From NCBI RefSeq assembly GCF_020884795.1, contig NZ_BBZF01000014.1, forward strand, positions 406,953-470,952: a DNA stretch of 64,000 nt, read 5' to 3'. A model generated the notes under the pieces. That model was not told where the DNA came from. It did not search any database and worked only from the letters and a program-made list of their open reading frames with translations. Position numbers and translations under genes: made by a program. Below are positions 46,072-55,401 of this stretch, piece by piece; position 1 is the stretch's first letter, and the number at the start of each line of letters is the position of its first letter. Source of the stretch: Micromonospora okii. Its GTDB lineage: Bacteria; Actinomycetota; Actinomycetes; Mycobacteriales; Micromonosporaceae.

Positions 46072-47142
46072 ATGGGGAGTGCTGGTCCGGTCGTGCCGTT
46101 CGTTCCGCACGGGCAGCTCGGCCCGCGCTGGCAGCGCGCCAGGCGGGCCGCCCTCGTCGCGGCGATCGGCACGGGCGCCACCGCCGCCGCGGCCGTGGCG
46201 ACCACCGGCGTCCTGATCGGCCAAGCCAGGCAGGCCCGGCGCACCATCCCGACGGCCGAGGCGCCCCCGCCCCGCTGCGACGGCGTCTACGGCCCGAAGT
46301 TCCCCGGCCCGCCGCTGACCGTGGTCGTCCTCGGCGACTCGGTCGCCGCCGGTTACGGCGTGCACCGCCGCCGGGAGACGCCGGGCGCGCTGCTGGCCAC
46401 CGGGCTGTCCCGGCGGCTGCGCCGGCCGGTGCGGCTGCACCGGTTCGCCGTGGTGGGCACGATCTCCCCCGGGCTGAGGCCGCAGGTGGAGGCCGCGCTG
46501 GAGGTCGAACCGGACGTCGCGGTGATCCTGGTCGGCGGCAACGACATCACCAACCGCACCCCGCCGGGGCTGGCCGTGCGCCACCTGGTCGACGCGGTCC
46601 GCGCGCTGCGCGGGGCCGGCTGCGAGGTCGTGGTCGGCACCTGCCCCGACCTCGGCACGATCCAGCCGATCCACCCGCCGCTGCGCTGGCTGGCCCGGCG
46701 GTGGAGCCGGCAGCTCGCCGCCGCGCAGACGGTTGCCGTGGTCGAGGCGGGCGGCCGGACGGTCTCCCTCGGCGACATGCTCGGCCCCCGGTTCGCCGCC
46801 GACCCGCTCCGGATGTTCGCCTGGGACCGCTTCCACCCCTCGGCTGAGGGGTACGCGATGGCCGCCGCCGCGCTGCTGCCGACGGTGCTCTCCGCGCTCG
46901 GCGGCGGCCAGGAACGTGGCTCTGGCCTCACCGCCGCCGAAGGCGTACGGTCGCTGCCGGAGGCCGCGCAGGAGGCGGCCCGGCACGCCGGCACGGAGGT
47001 GAGTGCCGCCCAGGTCCGGGGGCGCGACCGCGGCCCGGCCGGGCGGTGGGCGCAACTGCGCAGGCGGGGCTTCTTCGGCGTCGGCGCGGTGCCGCAACCC
47101 GGCCCGGCCGCCGACTCACCCACCCTGGAGGGACGGCCATGA
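46072..47142 (+). CDS. membrane-anchored SGNH (GDSL-type) hydrolase
   Basis: A 356-aa esterase/lipase-fold protein. An N-terminal signal anchor (AALVAAIGTGATAAAAVATT) precedes the SGNH domain: block I VVLGDSVAAGYGV (Ser), block III ILVGGNDITNR (Asn), and block V WDRFHPSAEGYAM (Asp/His). It is predicted to be extracytoplasmic and to remove an acyl or acetyl group from a glycan or lipid; substrate unknown. The C-terminal 90 residues are charged and not conserved. Its stop overlaps the start of a second, related hydrolase by 4 nt. Confidence 0.88.
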   Translation: MGSAGPVVPFVPHGQLGPRWQRARRAALVAAIGTGATAAAAVATTGVLIGQARQARRTIPTAEAPPPRCDGVYGPKFPGPPLTVVVLGDSVAAGYGVHRRRETPGALLATGLSRRLRRPVRLHRFAVVGTISPGLRPQVEAALEVEPDVAVILVGGNDITNRTPPGLAVRHLVDAVRALRGAGCEVVVGTCPDLGTIQPIHPPLRWLARRWSRQLAAAQTVAVVEAGGRTVSLGDMLGPRFAADPLRMFAWDRFHPSAEGYAMAAAALLPTVLSALGGGQERGSGLTAAEGVRSLPEAAQEAARHAGTEVSAAQVRGRDRGPAGRWAQLRRRGFFGVGAVPQPGPAADSPTLEGRP

Positions 47143-47954
47143 GCGAGCGCAGCGGGAGGCAGGGCGAGGGCACGCAGGTCGCCGTCCGGCTGGGCCGGGC
47201 CGCCGCCCTGTCCCTGATCGCCGGGACGATCGGCGGTGCGGCCGTCCTCGTCGGGGAGGCATTCGTCGCCCGCCACCGCCCGTACGCCCAGCCGGAGCTG
47301 GGGCTGGCCCTGCGGGCCACGATCGGGCGGGTCGGCGCGCCGCCGCTGCGGCTGGTCCTGCTCGGCGACTCCTCCTCCCTCGGGGTGGGGGTGGGCCGGC
47401 TCGGCGACACCGTCGGCGGCCAGCTCGCCAACCTGCTCGCCGAGGGGCCGGCGGGCCGCCAGGTGCACCTGTCCAGCGTGGGGGTCTCCGGCTCCCGCTC
47501 CACCGACCTGGCGACCCAGGTGGCCCGGGCCCTGCTCGGCCCGCGCCCCGACGTGGCGGTGGTGCTGATCGGCGCGAACGACGCCACCGCGCTGCGCCGG
47601 CCGGCGGAGGCGGCGGCCTACCTGGGCGCGGCGGTGCGCCGGCTGCGCGAGGCCGACGTGGAGGTCGTCGTCGGCACCTGCCCCGACCTCGGCGCGGCGC
47701 GGGCGCTCGCGCCGCCGCTGCGACAGGTGGTCGGCTGGTCCGGCCGGCGGATCGCGCGGGCGCAGACCGCCGCCTCGCTCGACGCCGGGGCCACCGTGGT
47801 CGACCTGTGCGCCGAGACCGGGCCGGTGTTCCGGGCCGACGCCGGCACGCTCTGCCACGACGGCTTCCACCCCTCCGCCGACGGGTACCGGGTCTGGGCG
47901 CACGCGCTGCTGCCCGCCGTCGCCGCCGCCGCGAACGTGACCTCTCCCCACTGA
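47139..47954 (+). CDS. second membrane-anchored SGNH hydrolase
   Basis: A 271-aa paralogue of the preceding protein. Block I is LLGDSSSLGVGVGRL, block III VLIGANDATAL, block V HDGFHPSADGYRVW; a membrane anchor (AALSLIAGTIGGAAVLVGEA) is near the N-terminus. The two proteins share EVVVGTCPDLG and the SADGYR/SAEGYA end, so they arose by tandem duplication. ATG 47139 overlaps the first gene's TGA (ATGA). Similar paired hydrolases occur in actinobacteria; the substrate is not known. Confidence 0.88.
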   Translation: MSERSGRQGEGTQVAVRLGRAAALSLIAGTIGGAAVLVGEAFVARHRPYAQPELGLALRATIGRVGAPPLRLVLLGDSSSLGVGVGRLGDTVGGQLANLLAEGPAGRQVHLSSVGVSGSRSTDLATQVARALLGPRPDVAVVLIGANDATALRRPAEAAAYLGAAVRRLREADVEVVVGTCPDLGAARALAPPLRQVVGWSGRRIARAQTAASLDAGATVVDLCAETGPVFRADAGTLCHDGFHPSADGYRVWAHALLPAVAAAANVTSPH

Positions 47955-48017
47955 GGCCCGCCGGGAGACGACATCTCCCGTGTCAGCGAGGTGGGGGCAT
48001 CCCCGGGCCACGGATGC

Positions 48018-48070
48018 CGCCATGTCGCCGACACGGAGCGATCAGCCGTCGCCGACATGGAGGCGATCGA
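48018..48070. repeat. dispersed repeat family 2, copy 3
   Basis: GTCGCCGACACGGAGCGATC (48024 onward) is repeated as GTCGCCGACATGGAGGCGAT (48048 onward). This is the GCCATGTCGCCGGCATGGAG unit seen at 27.2 and 40.3 kb, here as two direct units. It lies between the second SGNH gene and the thiolase gene. Confidence 0.7.
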
Positions 48071-48127
48071 CCGGGCCGCCGGTGGGGCTCCTTCCGCCCC
48101 AAGTTACCGGCGAGTTAACGTTGGTTC

Positions 48128-49390
48128 ATGTCGACTGAGCCGTCCCGCGACGCCGTCATCGTCGCCACCGCCCGCTCCCCCATCGGCCGGGCACACAAGG
48201 GTTCCCTGCGCAACGTGCGCCCCGACGACCTGGCCGCCACCATCGTCCGGGCCGCCCTGGAGAAGGTTCCCCAGCTCGACCCCACCGAGATCGACGACCT
48301 CTACCTCGGCTGCGGCCTGCCCGGCGGCGAGCAGGGCTTCAACATGGCGCGGGTGGTCGCCACCCTGCTCGGCCTGGACGGCCTGCCCGGCGCCACCCTG
48401 ACCCGCTACTGCGCCTCCTCCTTGCAGACCACCCGGATGGCGATGCACGCGATCCGGGCCGGCGAGGGCGACGTGTTCGTCTCCGCCGGGGTGGAGACCG
48501 TCTCCCGGTACGCGCGCGGCAACTCCGACGCGCTGCCGCCGCAGGCGCAGGAGCTGGTCGGCGGCGGCTGGGAGAACCCGCGCTTCGCCGCCGCGCGGGA
48601 GCGCTCGCAGCGCCGCGCCCAGGGCGGCGCGGAGACGTGGACCGACCCGCGTGAGGCCGGCGAGCTGCCCGACATCTACCTGACCATGGGGCAGACCGCC
48701 GAGAACCTGGCCCAGGCGTACGACGTGAGCCGCGCCGACATGGACGCCTTCGGCGTGCGCAGCCAGAACCTCGCCGAGAAGGCGATCGCCGACGGCTTCT
48801 GGGCCCGGGAGATCACCCCGGTCACCACGCCGGACGGCACCGTGGTCAGCGCCGACGACGGCCCGCGCCCCGGGGTGACCCTGGAGGGCGTGGCCGGGCT
48901 CAAGCCGGTGTTCCGCCCGGACGGCCGGATCACCGCCGGCAACTGCTGCCCGCTCAACGACGGCGCGGCGGCCGTGGTGATCATGAGCGCCCAGCGCGCC
49001 CGGGACCTCGGCCTCACCCCGCTGGCCCGGATCGTCTCCACCGGCGTGACCGCCCTCTCCCCCGAGATCATGGGCCTCGGCCCCGTCGAGGCGTCGAAGC
49101 AGGCGCTCACGCGGGCCGGGATGACCATCGACGACGTCGACCTCGTCGAGATCAACGAGGCGTTCGCCGCCCAGGTCATCCCCTCCTACCGGCAGCTCGG
49201 CATCCCCGAGGAGAAGCTGAACGTGATGGGCGGGGCGATCGCCGTCGGCCACCCGTTCGGCATGACCGGCGCCCGGATCACCGGCACGCTGCTCAACGCC
49301 CTGGAGTGGCACGACAAGAGCATCGGCCTGGAGACCATGTGCGTCGGCGGCGGCCAGGGCATGGCCATGGTCCTCGAACGCCTGAGCTGA
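48128..49390 (+). CDS. acetyl-CoA C-acetyltransferase (thiolase)
   Basis: A 420-aa thiolase. The acyl-accepting Cys95 is in [13 protein letters not shown], the second active-site motif is [14 protein letters not shown], then [13 protein letters not shown] and the C-terminal [12 protein letters not shown]. It condenses or cleaves acyl-CoAs (acetoacetyl-CoA or 3-ketoacyl-CoA); FadA and AtoB types cannot be separated by eye. With the acetoacetate-CoA ligase at 1-3 kb it could use acetoacetate. The RBS is weak. It is a single transcription unit. Confidence 0.93.
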   Translation: MSTEPSRDAVIVATARSPIGRAHKGSLRNVRPDDLAATIVRAALEKVPQLDPTEIDDLYLGCGLPGGEQGFNMARVVATLLGLDGLPGATLTRYCASSLQTTRMAMHAIRAGEGDVFVSAGVETVSRYARGNSDALPPQAQELVGGGWENPRFAAARERSQRRAQGGAETWTDPREAGELPDIYLTMGQTAENLAQAYDVSRADMDAFGVRSQNLAEKAIADGFWAREITPVTTPDGTVVSADDGPRPGVTLEGVAGLKPVFRPDGRITAGNCCPLNDGAAAVVIMSAQRARDLGLTPLARIVSTGVTALSPEIMGLGPVEASKQALTRAGMTIDDVDLVEINEAFAAQVIPSYRQLGIPEEKLNVMGGAIAVGHPFGMTGARITGTLLNALEWHDKSIGLETMCVGGGQGMAMVLERLS

Positions 49391-49454
49391 GCCGCCGCGC
49401 CACCGGCCCGGCCGCGCCGGGGCCGGCGGCCCGGCCCCCGGTTCGGGCCGCCCG

Positions 49455-49775
49455 TCAGAGCGCCCTGCGGGTCGCCGTCACCTCGGCGGCGGCCCGCTCC
49501 AGGGCCCCGGCGGGCGGGTCGGCGGCCAGCAGGTCGGCGGCGACCACCCGGAGCTGGTCGGGCAGGGCGAGGTCGTTGTCGAGGCGGGGCACCGACCGAC
49601 GGGTCAGCCCCTCGGCGTCGGCCCCCAGGTTCGCGATCTCCTGCACTAGCCGGTGCACCAGGTCGGCCCGGGACACGTTGCCGCCCTCGGCGGTCGCCGC
49701 CCAGCGCGGCGGCTGCCAGTGCCCGACCTGACGGACCAGCAGTTCCACCGTACGGCCCAGTTCCGCTGCGCTCAC
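49455..49775 (-). CDS. small hypothetical protein
   Basis: A 106-aa protein, GTG 49775. It is helical and rich in Ala, Leu and charged residues ([40 protein letters not shown]). No membrane helix and no known motif. Located on the minus strand downstream of the Bax-inhibitor gene, 29 nt away, so probably in the same transcript. Function unknown. Confidence 0.65.
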   Translation of the reverse strand: MSAAELGRTVELLVRQVGHWQPPRWAATAEGGNVSRADLVHRLVQEIANLGADAEGLTRRSVPRLDNDLALPDQLRVVAADLLAADPPAGALERAAAEVTATRRAL

Positions 49776-49804
49776 CGCGCCGAGTCTAGGAGACACCCGC
49801 CCGG

Positions 49805-50563
49805 TCAGCGGCGCAGGTAGCTGAGCAGGCGCAGGAGCTGCCAGTAGAGGAAGATCAGGCCGGCTACCAGCCCGAATGCGCAGTACCACGCGTACCGGCG
49901 GGGCAGGCCCGCCCGGACGGACCGCTCGATCAGGTCGAAGTCGAGGACGAAGCTGAACGCGCCGGCCAGGATCGCCACCACCGAGAAGACGTACGGCAGC
50001 CAGCCGACCCCGGCGGTGAGGCTGTAGACCTCCAGGCCCTGCCGGCCGGTGAGCAGGTAGGCGACCAGGTTCACCACGCTGATCGCGAGGATCCCCAGGA
50101 GCGTGCCCGCCACCAGCCGGGCCAGCCGGGGGGTGGCCCGCACCACCCGCGCCCGGTACAGCAGCGCCATGCCGATGAAGACACCGGCCGTGCCCGCCAC
50201 GGCCTGCACCACGATCCCCGGGTAGACCAGCTCGAACGCCCGGCTCGCCACCCCGAGCAGCAGCCCCTGGAGCACCGCGTACCCGGCGATCAGGGCCGGG
50301 TTGGTGCTGCCGCGCAGCGAGATGACCAGCGCCAGGGCGAGCACGGCCAGCGCCGAGCCGGCCAGCGCGGCGGAGTTCCAGACCGCCTGCGGGACCACGA
50401 ACCAGGCCACCGCCGCCGTGGCGAGGGTGAGCAGGAGCAACCCGACGGTACGCGCCACCACGTCGTCGACGGTCATCGCGTCGGCGTCGCCCACCCCGAG
50501 CACCTGGCGTTCCCGCCGGCGGGTGTCGTCCAGCCGGGTCAGCACCGGGTTGGCACTGCGCAC
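49805..50563 (-). CDS. Bax inhibitor-1/YccA family membrane protein
   Basis: A 252-aa protein with seven or so membrane helices and the BI-1 pattern (GLLLLTLATAAVAWFVVPQA at the first helix, YWQLLRLLSYLRR at the end). The start is GTG 50563 (VRSANPVLTRLDDTRRRERQ) because it matches the paralogue's N-terminus and follows GGAGGGGGTGACG. The GTG at 50569 is less likely. Shares domain pattern with the adjacent gene at 50813. BI-1 proteins may act as calcium-leak channels, though bacterial roles are poorly known. Confidence 0.88.
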   Translation of the reverse strand: MRSANPVLTRLDDTRRRERQVLGVGDADAMTVDDVVARTVGLLLLTLATAAVAWFVVPQAVWNSAALAGSALAVLALALVISLRGSTNPALIAGYAVLQGLLLGVASRAFELVYPGIVVQAVAGTAGVFIGMALLYRARVVRATPRLARLVAGTLLGILAISVVNLVAYLLTGRQGLEVYSLTAGVGWLPYVFSVVAILAGAFSFVLDFDLIERSVRAGLPRRYAWYCAFGLVAGLIFLYWQLLRLLSYLRR

Positions 50564-50599
50564 CGTCACCCCCTCCGCCGACGTACCCCTCGCAGTCAC

Positions 50600-50812
50600 T
50601 CTCCCCCGGCCTGGTCGGCGGCGGCGGACAAACGCCGGCCCCGGTCGGCGGCGGGCCGAGGCCGACGGGCCTGGGCGGGCGGCGGGCCTGGGCGGTGGCG
50701 GCCCTGGGCGGTGGCGGGCCTGGCAGGCGGGCCTGGCGGGCGGCGGGCGGGGCCTAAACGACGGCGCCCGCCGCCGCGTCGATCGCGGGGCGGGCGCCGT
50801 CGGCGACGGGCG
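50600..50812. repeat. GC-rich tandem repeats between two BI-1 genes
   Basis: Repeats of GGGCCTGGGCGGTGGC fill much of 50660-50750. The terminator hairpin (50759-50802) follows. There is no gene. Confidence 0.5.
50759..50802 (-). terminator. 14-bp hairpin terminator
   Basis: CGACGGCGCCCGCC (50759-50772) and GGCGGGCGCCGTCG (50789-50802) are exact complements with a 16-nt loop. It lies 11 nt past the stop of the second BI-1 gene (50813-51628) and would end its minus-strand transcript. Confidence 0.75.
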
Positions 50813-51628
50813 TCAGTCGTCGCCCTGGAAGTAGCTCAGCAGGCGCAGGATCTCGATGTAGAGCCAGACCAGGCTGACCAGGATGCCGAACGCGGCCGTC
50901 CAGGAGTAGCGCTGGGGCAGCCCCATCCGGACGCCCTCCTCGATCTCCGCGAAGCTCAGCACGAAGCTCAGCGACGCGACCACGATGCAGACCAGGCTGA
51001 AGCTGATCGCCAGGGGGCTGCCGTCGCGCAGGCCCGTGTTGACGCCGAAGAGCGCCAGCACCAGGTTGATCAGCATCACCGCGAAGAGGCCGGCCATGAT
51101 CGCGACCATGCCCCGGACGAACTTCGGGGTGGCCCGGATGACCCGCGCCTTGTAGAGCATGGCCATCAGGAAGAACACGCCGAAGCTCGCCACCACGGCC
51201 TGGAGCACGATGCCGTCGTAGAGCGAGTTGAACGTCTTGCTGACCATGCCGACGAAGACGCCCTCGACGACGGCGTACGCGACGACCAGCGCCGGGTTCG
51301 CCATCCGGGAGAACGAGATGATCAGGCCGAGCACCAGGCCGACCACCGCCGCGCCGATCCAGGCGACGCCGAGCAGGGCGTCCGGGACCAGCACCCAGGC
51401 GGCGGCGGCGGACACGCCGAGGATGCCGAGCAGCGTGACGGTCTTGACCACCACGTCGTCGATCGACATCGGCGTGACGCTGGGCGGAGCGGCCGGGTAG
51501 CCGGTCGCGCCCGGGTACTGCTGTGGGTAGCCGGGCTGCCCGTAGGGCCCGGGCGGGGCGTACCCGGTGGCCCGTTCCCGCTCGGCCGCCTGGCCGAGCC
51601 GGGAGAGCACCGGGTTCGAAGTCTTCAC
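50813..51628 (-). CDS. Bax inhibitor-1/YccA family membrane protein, paralogue
   Basis: A 271-aa protein like the one at 49805. The GTG 51628 is preceded by GGGAGG (VKTSNPVLSRLGQAAERERA). A Gly/Pro/Tyr-rich segment (YAPPGPYGQPGYPQQYPGAT) precedes SIDDVVVKTVTLLGILGVSA and seven membrane helices; the protein ends in YIEILRLLSYFQGDD. The shared opening (TSNPVLxRL) and DDVV motif show tandem duplication. Separated from the other gene by a repeat and a terminator, so they may be expressed independently. Confidence 0.9.
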   Translation of the reverse strand: MKTSNPVLSRLGQAAERERATGYAPPGPYGQPGYPQQYPGATGYPAAPPSVTPMSIDDVVVKTVTLLGILGVSAAAAWVLVPDALLGVAWIGAAVVGLVLGLIISFSRMANPALVVAYAVVEGVFVGMVSKTFNSLYDGIVLQAVVASFGVFFLMAMLYKARVIRATPKFVRGMVAIMAGLFAVMLINLVLALFGVNTGLRDGSPLAISFSLVCIVVASLSFVLSFAEIEEGVRMGLPQRYSWTAAFGILVSLVWLYIEILRLLSYFQGDD

Positions 51629-51791
51629 TGTCTGGCCTCCCTCAGGGGGTCGTCGCACAGGTACGTGCCCTTCCAGGGTACGGCCCGGGGACGAATCCCC
51701 GGTGATCGTCAAGCTGAAGGGAAGCTGAGAGTGTGCCGCTCCGGCCCGCCCGACGGCGCTGCCGTGGGCTCGTCGCCGGCCTGTCCTCGCG

Positions 51792-51872
51792 TGCCCGGGG
51801 CGGGGGTCGAACCCGCACGCCTTGCGGCAGCCGCTTTTAAGGCGGCCGTGTCTGCCGTTCCACCACCCGGGC
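51792..51872 (-). tRNA. tRNA-Leu (UAA)
   Basis: On the minus strand the gene reads GCCCGGGTGGTGGAACGG and onward. The 7-bp acceptor GCCCGGG/CCCGGGC closes it, the anticodon arm is GCCGC-CTTAAAA-GCGGC (anticodon TAA), a variable arm TGCCGCAAGGCG makes it class II, and GGTTCGACCC is the T arm. CCA is not encoded. Length is 81 nt without CCA. UUA-reading leucine tRNA is the class regulated in Streptomyces as bldA. Position is between the BI-1 and large membrane genes. Confidence 0.9.
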
Positions 51873-51972
51873 GGGCGGACGCGCGTCGCCGCGCGCCCGT
51901 GCAGTTGTCACCGTAGCGGTTTCGCGACAGTAGGGCGTACCCCGCCGGCGCTCCCGGCACTAGGGTCAGTGC

Positions 51973-53910
51973 GTGAGCAGCGCAGCCCCCCCGGCCCCCG
52001 ACGCCGCCCCCGACACAGCTTCCGACGAAGCCCTCGACGCCGCCCCCGACGAAGCCCTCGGCTCCGACGACCCGCCCGCGTCCGGTTCCCGGTGGGCCCG
52101 GCTCCAGCGCGCCGCCGCCCGGTACGAGGACGACCTCCCCGTCGCGCTGCTCTTCCTGGCCCTCGCGGTCTGGATCACCCGGGGTCTCTGGCCGGACCCG
52201 GCCGGCCGGGTGCTGGCGCTCAACCCGGCGGACCAGGCCCTCTACGAATGGTTCCTGGCCGTCGACGCGCGGGCCCTGCTCGGCGACTTCAGCCTGCTCA
52301 CCGACCGGCTCAACGCCCCCGAGGGGGTGAACATGATGGCCAACACCACGGTCATCGCACTCGGCGTGCTGTTCGCCCCGGTCACCCTGCTGCTCGGCGC
52401 GCCGGTCACCTTCGCCCTGCTCGCCGGGCTCAACCTGGCCGGCACCGCAATCGCGTGGCACCTGCTCTTCGTCCGCGTCCTGGGCGCCCACCGGTTGGCC
52501 GCCGCGCTCGGGGCCGGGCTGTGCGGCTTCGGGCCGGGGATGATCTCGCAGACCAACAGCCACCTGCACATGACCGCCCAGTGGCTGGTGCCGGTGATCA
52601 TCTGGCTGGTGGTCCGGCTGCTGCGCGCGGCCGACCCCCTCGCCCGCGCGGCCGACCCCCTGGCCGGCGCGGGCGACCCCCTGGCCCGCGCGGGCGATTC
52701 GGGCCGCGCCGGGACCGGCCGGGACCGGCGGCGGGTGCTCACCTCCGCCCTCGGCCTCGCCGCCGTGGTCAGCGTCCAGGTCTTCGTCGGCGAGGAGGTG
52801 CTCTTCCTCAGCGCGCTGACGCTGCTGGTGATGGCCGTCGCGTACGCCGGGGCCGATCTGGGACTGCTGCGCCGGGCCCTGCCGGGCTTCGCCGGGGGGA
52901 TGCTGCTCGCCGCCGGGCTCGCGGCGCTCGTGCTGGCGTACCCGCTGTGGTTCCAGTTCGCCGGGCCGATGGGCGTGGCGGACGGGATGTTCAGCCCGTA
53001 CTACTTCTCGGCCGACCTCGCCAGTTGGTGGGCGGTCTCCCCGCTGTCGCTGTTCGGCGGCGACGAGGCGGCCCGGCTCAGCACCGGGCCGGCGGAGTAC
53101 AACACGTTCTTCGGCTGGCCGCTGCTCGTGGTCGCCGTCGGCTGCGCGGTCTGGCTGGGCCGCCGCCCGCTGGCCGTCGCCTGTGCGGTGGGGGCGCTGG
53201 CGATGGGGGCGCTCTCGCTCGGCCCCGAGCTGATCGTCAATGGTGAGCGGACCACCGTGTCCGGCCCGTACGCCCTGCTCGACGGCGTGCCCGTGGTCGA
53301 CGGCGCGCTGCCGATGCGGTTCGCTCTGGCGGTGCTGCCGCTCGTCGCGACGCTGCTCGTGCTCGCCGTCGACCGGGCGCTGCGCCACACCGGGCCGGCC
53401 CGCTGGCTGGTCCCGGCGGCGGTGGGGCTCGCGCTGCTGCCGATCCTGCCCGCGCCGCTGCCCACCGCCCCCCGTCCGGCGCTGCCGGAGTTCATCGCGG
53501 GCGGCCACTGGCGGCAGTGCGTCCGGCCCGGCGGGGTGCTGGTGCCGGTGCCGCTGCCCACGCCCCAGGAGCCGTGGCCGATGCGCTGGGCCGCCGCCGC
53601 CGACGCGGCCTTCGGCCTGCCGGAGGGCTTCTTCATCGGCCCGTACGGCCAGGACGGGACCGCCGCCATGGGCACCTGGAAACGGCCCACGTCCGCCCTG
53701 CTCACCGAGGTGGCGACGCGCGGCGGCCGGCCGGTGGTGGGGGACCAGGAGCGGTGGCAGGCGACGCAGGACGCCGAGAGCTGGGGCGCGTCCTGCTTCG
53801 TGGTGGCCGACAACACGCCGTACGTCGACGACCTGCGGGCCGTCCTGGACCAGCTCTACGGCCCGTCCGAGCGGATCGCCGACGCCTGGGTCTGGCGTCG
53901 GCCCGCCTGA
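51973..53910 (+). CDS. large polytopic membrane protein, GT-C-like glycosyltransferase candidate
   Basis: A 645-aa protein with a disordered acidic N-terminus (about 45 residues), then about ten membrane helices and a 130-residue soluble C-terminal domain (WRQCVRPGGVLVPVPLPTPQ). Start GTG 51973. A 7-residue unit A(A/G)DPLA(R/G) is repeated three and a half times at residues about 219-243 (52627-52700). No DxD or canonical GT-C motif is certain. Similar proteins are annotated as glycosyltransferase-like in actinobacteria; I treat it as unknown. Followed by a family 1 repeat. Confidence 0.75.
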   Translation: MSSAAPPAPDAAPDTASDEALDAAPDEALGSDDPPASGSRWARLQRAAARYEDDLPVALLFLALAVWITRGLWPDPAGRVLALNPADQALYEWFLAVDARALLGDFSLLTDRLNAPEGVNMMANTTVIALGVLFAPVTLLLGAPVTFALLAGLNLAGTAIAWHLLFVRVLGAHRLAAALGAGLCGFGPGMISQTNSHLHMTAQWLVPVIIWLVVRLLRAADPLARAADPLAGAGDPLARAGDSGRAGTGRDRRRVLTSALGLAAVVSVQVFVGEEVLFLSALTLLVMAVAYAGADLGLLRRALPGFAGGMLLAAGLAALVLAYPLWFQFAGPMGVADGMFSPYYFSADLASWWAVSPLSLFGGDEAARLSTGPAEYNTFFGWPLLVVAVGCAVWLGRRPLAVACAVGALAMGALSLGPELIVNGERTTVSGPYALLDGVPVVDGALPMRFALAVLPLVATLLVLAVDRALRHTGPARWLVPAAVGLALLPILPAPLPTAPRPALPEFIAGGHWRQCVRPGGVLVPVPLPTPQEPWPMRWAAAADAAFGLPEGFFIGPYGQDGTAAMGTWKRPTSALLTEVATRGGRPVVGDQERWQATQDAESWGASCFVVADNTPYVDDLRAVLDQLYGPSERIADAWVWRRPA

Positions 53911-53940
53911 GCCGGCCGCCGCGCCCCGGCGGACGCCCTG

Positions 53941-53993
53941 TTAGGAAGGGGCCCTTCCTCTACCGAAACGGTTAGGAAGGGGCCCTTCCTTAC
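53941..53993. repeat. dispersed intergenic repeat family 1, copy 7
   Basis: Two units of TTAGGAAGGGGCCCTTCCT separated by CTACCGAAACGG. It overlaps the stop codon of the minus-strand NDH-2 gene (TTA at 53990-53992). It is between convergent genes and may form twin hairpins. Confidence 0.9.
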
Positions 53994-55309
53994 CGGGAGG
54001 CCTCCACGAACTCCTCGCGCGGGTCGTGGAGCTGGCCGAGGGCGACCACCTCGCGCTTGAGGACGAACGCCAGCGTCCAGTCGACCACGACCCGGACCTT
54101 GCGGTTGAACGACGGGATGCGCGACATGTGGTACGTCCGGTGCATGAACCACGCCGGCCAGCCGGTCATCTTGATGCCGTACACCTGGGCGACGCCCTTG
54201 TGCAGGCCGAGGCTGGCGACGCTGCCCGAGTGCTTGTGCTTGTAGGCGACCGGCTCCCGCCCGCGGATCACGTTGGCGATGTTGTCGGCCATCCGGGCGG
54301 CCTGGCGCACCGCGTGCTGGGCGCTCGGCGAGCAGTAGTTGCCCGGCTCCTTCGTCAGGTCCGGAACCGCCGCGCAGTCCCCCGCGCTCCACGCGCCCTC
54401 GACCACCCGGTCGCCGTCGACGACCTGGAGCGTCGGCAGGCAGGTGACCCGGCGGCGCTCGTCGCGCGGGAAGTCCGTGGCGTCCAGCATCGGCGACGGC
54501 TTCACGCCGGCCGTCCAGACGATGGTGTCGGAGCGGAAGCTGTCGCCGTCGGAGAGCGTGACCACGCCGTCCACGCAGGACTCCAGCCGGGTGTCCAGCC
54601 GGACGTCCATGTTCCGCTTCAGCAACTGCTGCACCGTGTAGGCGCCCATGTCCCGATCGACCTCGGGAAGCACCCGCTGGGTGGCCTCGACCAGCACCCA
54701 GCGCATGTCCTCCGGCTTCAGCTCCGGGTAGTACCGCAGCGCGTCCCGGGCCATGTCCTCCATCTCGGCGAGCGCCTCGATGCCGGCGTAGCCGCCGCCG
54801 ACGAAGGTGAAGGTCAGTGCGCTGCGCCGGACCACCGGGTCGGCCGTGGCGGCCGCCACGTCGAGCCGGTCCAGCACGTGGTTGCGCAGGTAGATGGCCT
54901 CGCCGATGGTCTTGAACCCGATGCCCTGCTCGTGCAGGCCGGGGATCGGCAGCGTGCGGGACACCGAGCCGGGGGCCACCACGACGTGGTCGTAGGGGAT
55001 CTCCCGGGCCGGGCCGCTGATCGGCTGCACCGTGGCCACCTTGCGGTCGTGCTCGATCCGCGTGACCGTGCCCGCCACCACCTTGCACCGCCGCAACTCC
55101 CGCCGCAGCGGCACCACGGAGTGCCGGGGGGAGATGTTGCCGGCCGCCGCCTCCGGGAGGAACGGCTGGTACGTCATGTGGGGCTGCGGGTCGACGACGA
55201 CGACCTCGGCCTCACGCGAGGAGAGCTTCTTCGACAGGCGCAGGGCGGCGTAGAGACCGACGTGCCCGGCACCGACGACAAGGATCCGCTTCGGATTCAC
55301 GTCTCCCAT
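53990..55309 (-). CDS. ndh: type II NADH dehydrogenase
   Basis: A 439-aa flavoprotein oxidising NADH and reducing quinone at the membrane without proton pumping. The FAD-binding N-terminus is RILVVGAGHVGLYAALRLSK; the NAD-binding motif is FTFVGGGYAGIEALAEME. The TAGVKPSP- and WSAGDCAAVPDL blocks fit. The C-terminal amphipathic part is the membrane contact. ATG 55309 (MGDVNPKR) is the likely start. Its stop codon is inside a family 1 repeat. Confidence 0.93.
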   Translation of the reverse strand: MGDVNPKRILVVGAGHVGLYAALRLSKKLSSREAEVVVVDPQPHMTYQPFLPEAAAGNISPRHSVVPLRRELRRCKVVAGTVTRIEHDRKVATVQPISGPAREIPYDHVVVAPGSVSRTLPIPGLHEQGIGFKTIGEAIYLRNHVLDRLDVAAATADPVVRRSALTFTFVGGGYAGIEALAEMEDMARDALRYYPELKPEDMRWVLVEATQRVLPEVDRDMGAYTVQQLLKRNMDVRLDTRLESCVDGVVTLSDGDSFRSDTIVWTAGVKPSPMLDATDFPRDERRRVTCLPTLQVVDGDRVVEGAWSAGDCAAVPDLTKEPGNYCSPSAQHAVRQAARMADNIANVIRGREPVAYKHKHSGSVASLGLHKGVAQVYGIKMTGWPAWFMHRTYHMSRIPSFNRKVRVVVDWTLAFVLKREVVALGQLHDPREEFVEASR

Positions 55310-55401
55310 CTTTCCCCGGGCGGCTCGGCTAATCCCGTCCGAGACCCCCTTCTGTGACCGAGCACAAGCGCTGTGAGCTGCACAACGTGACCCTTGTCCC
55401 G

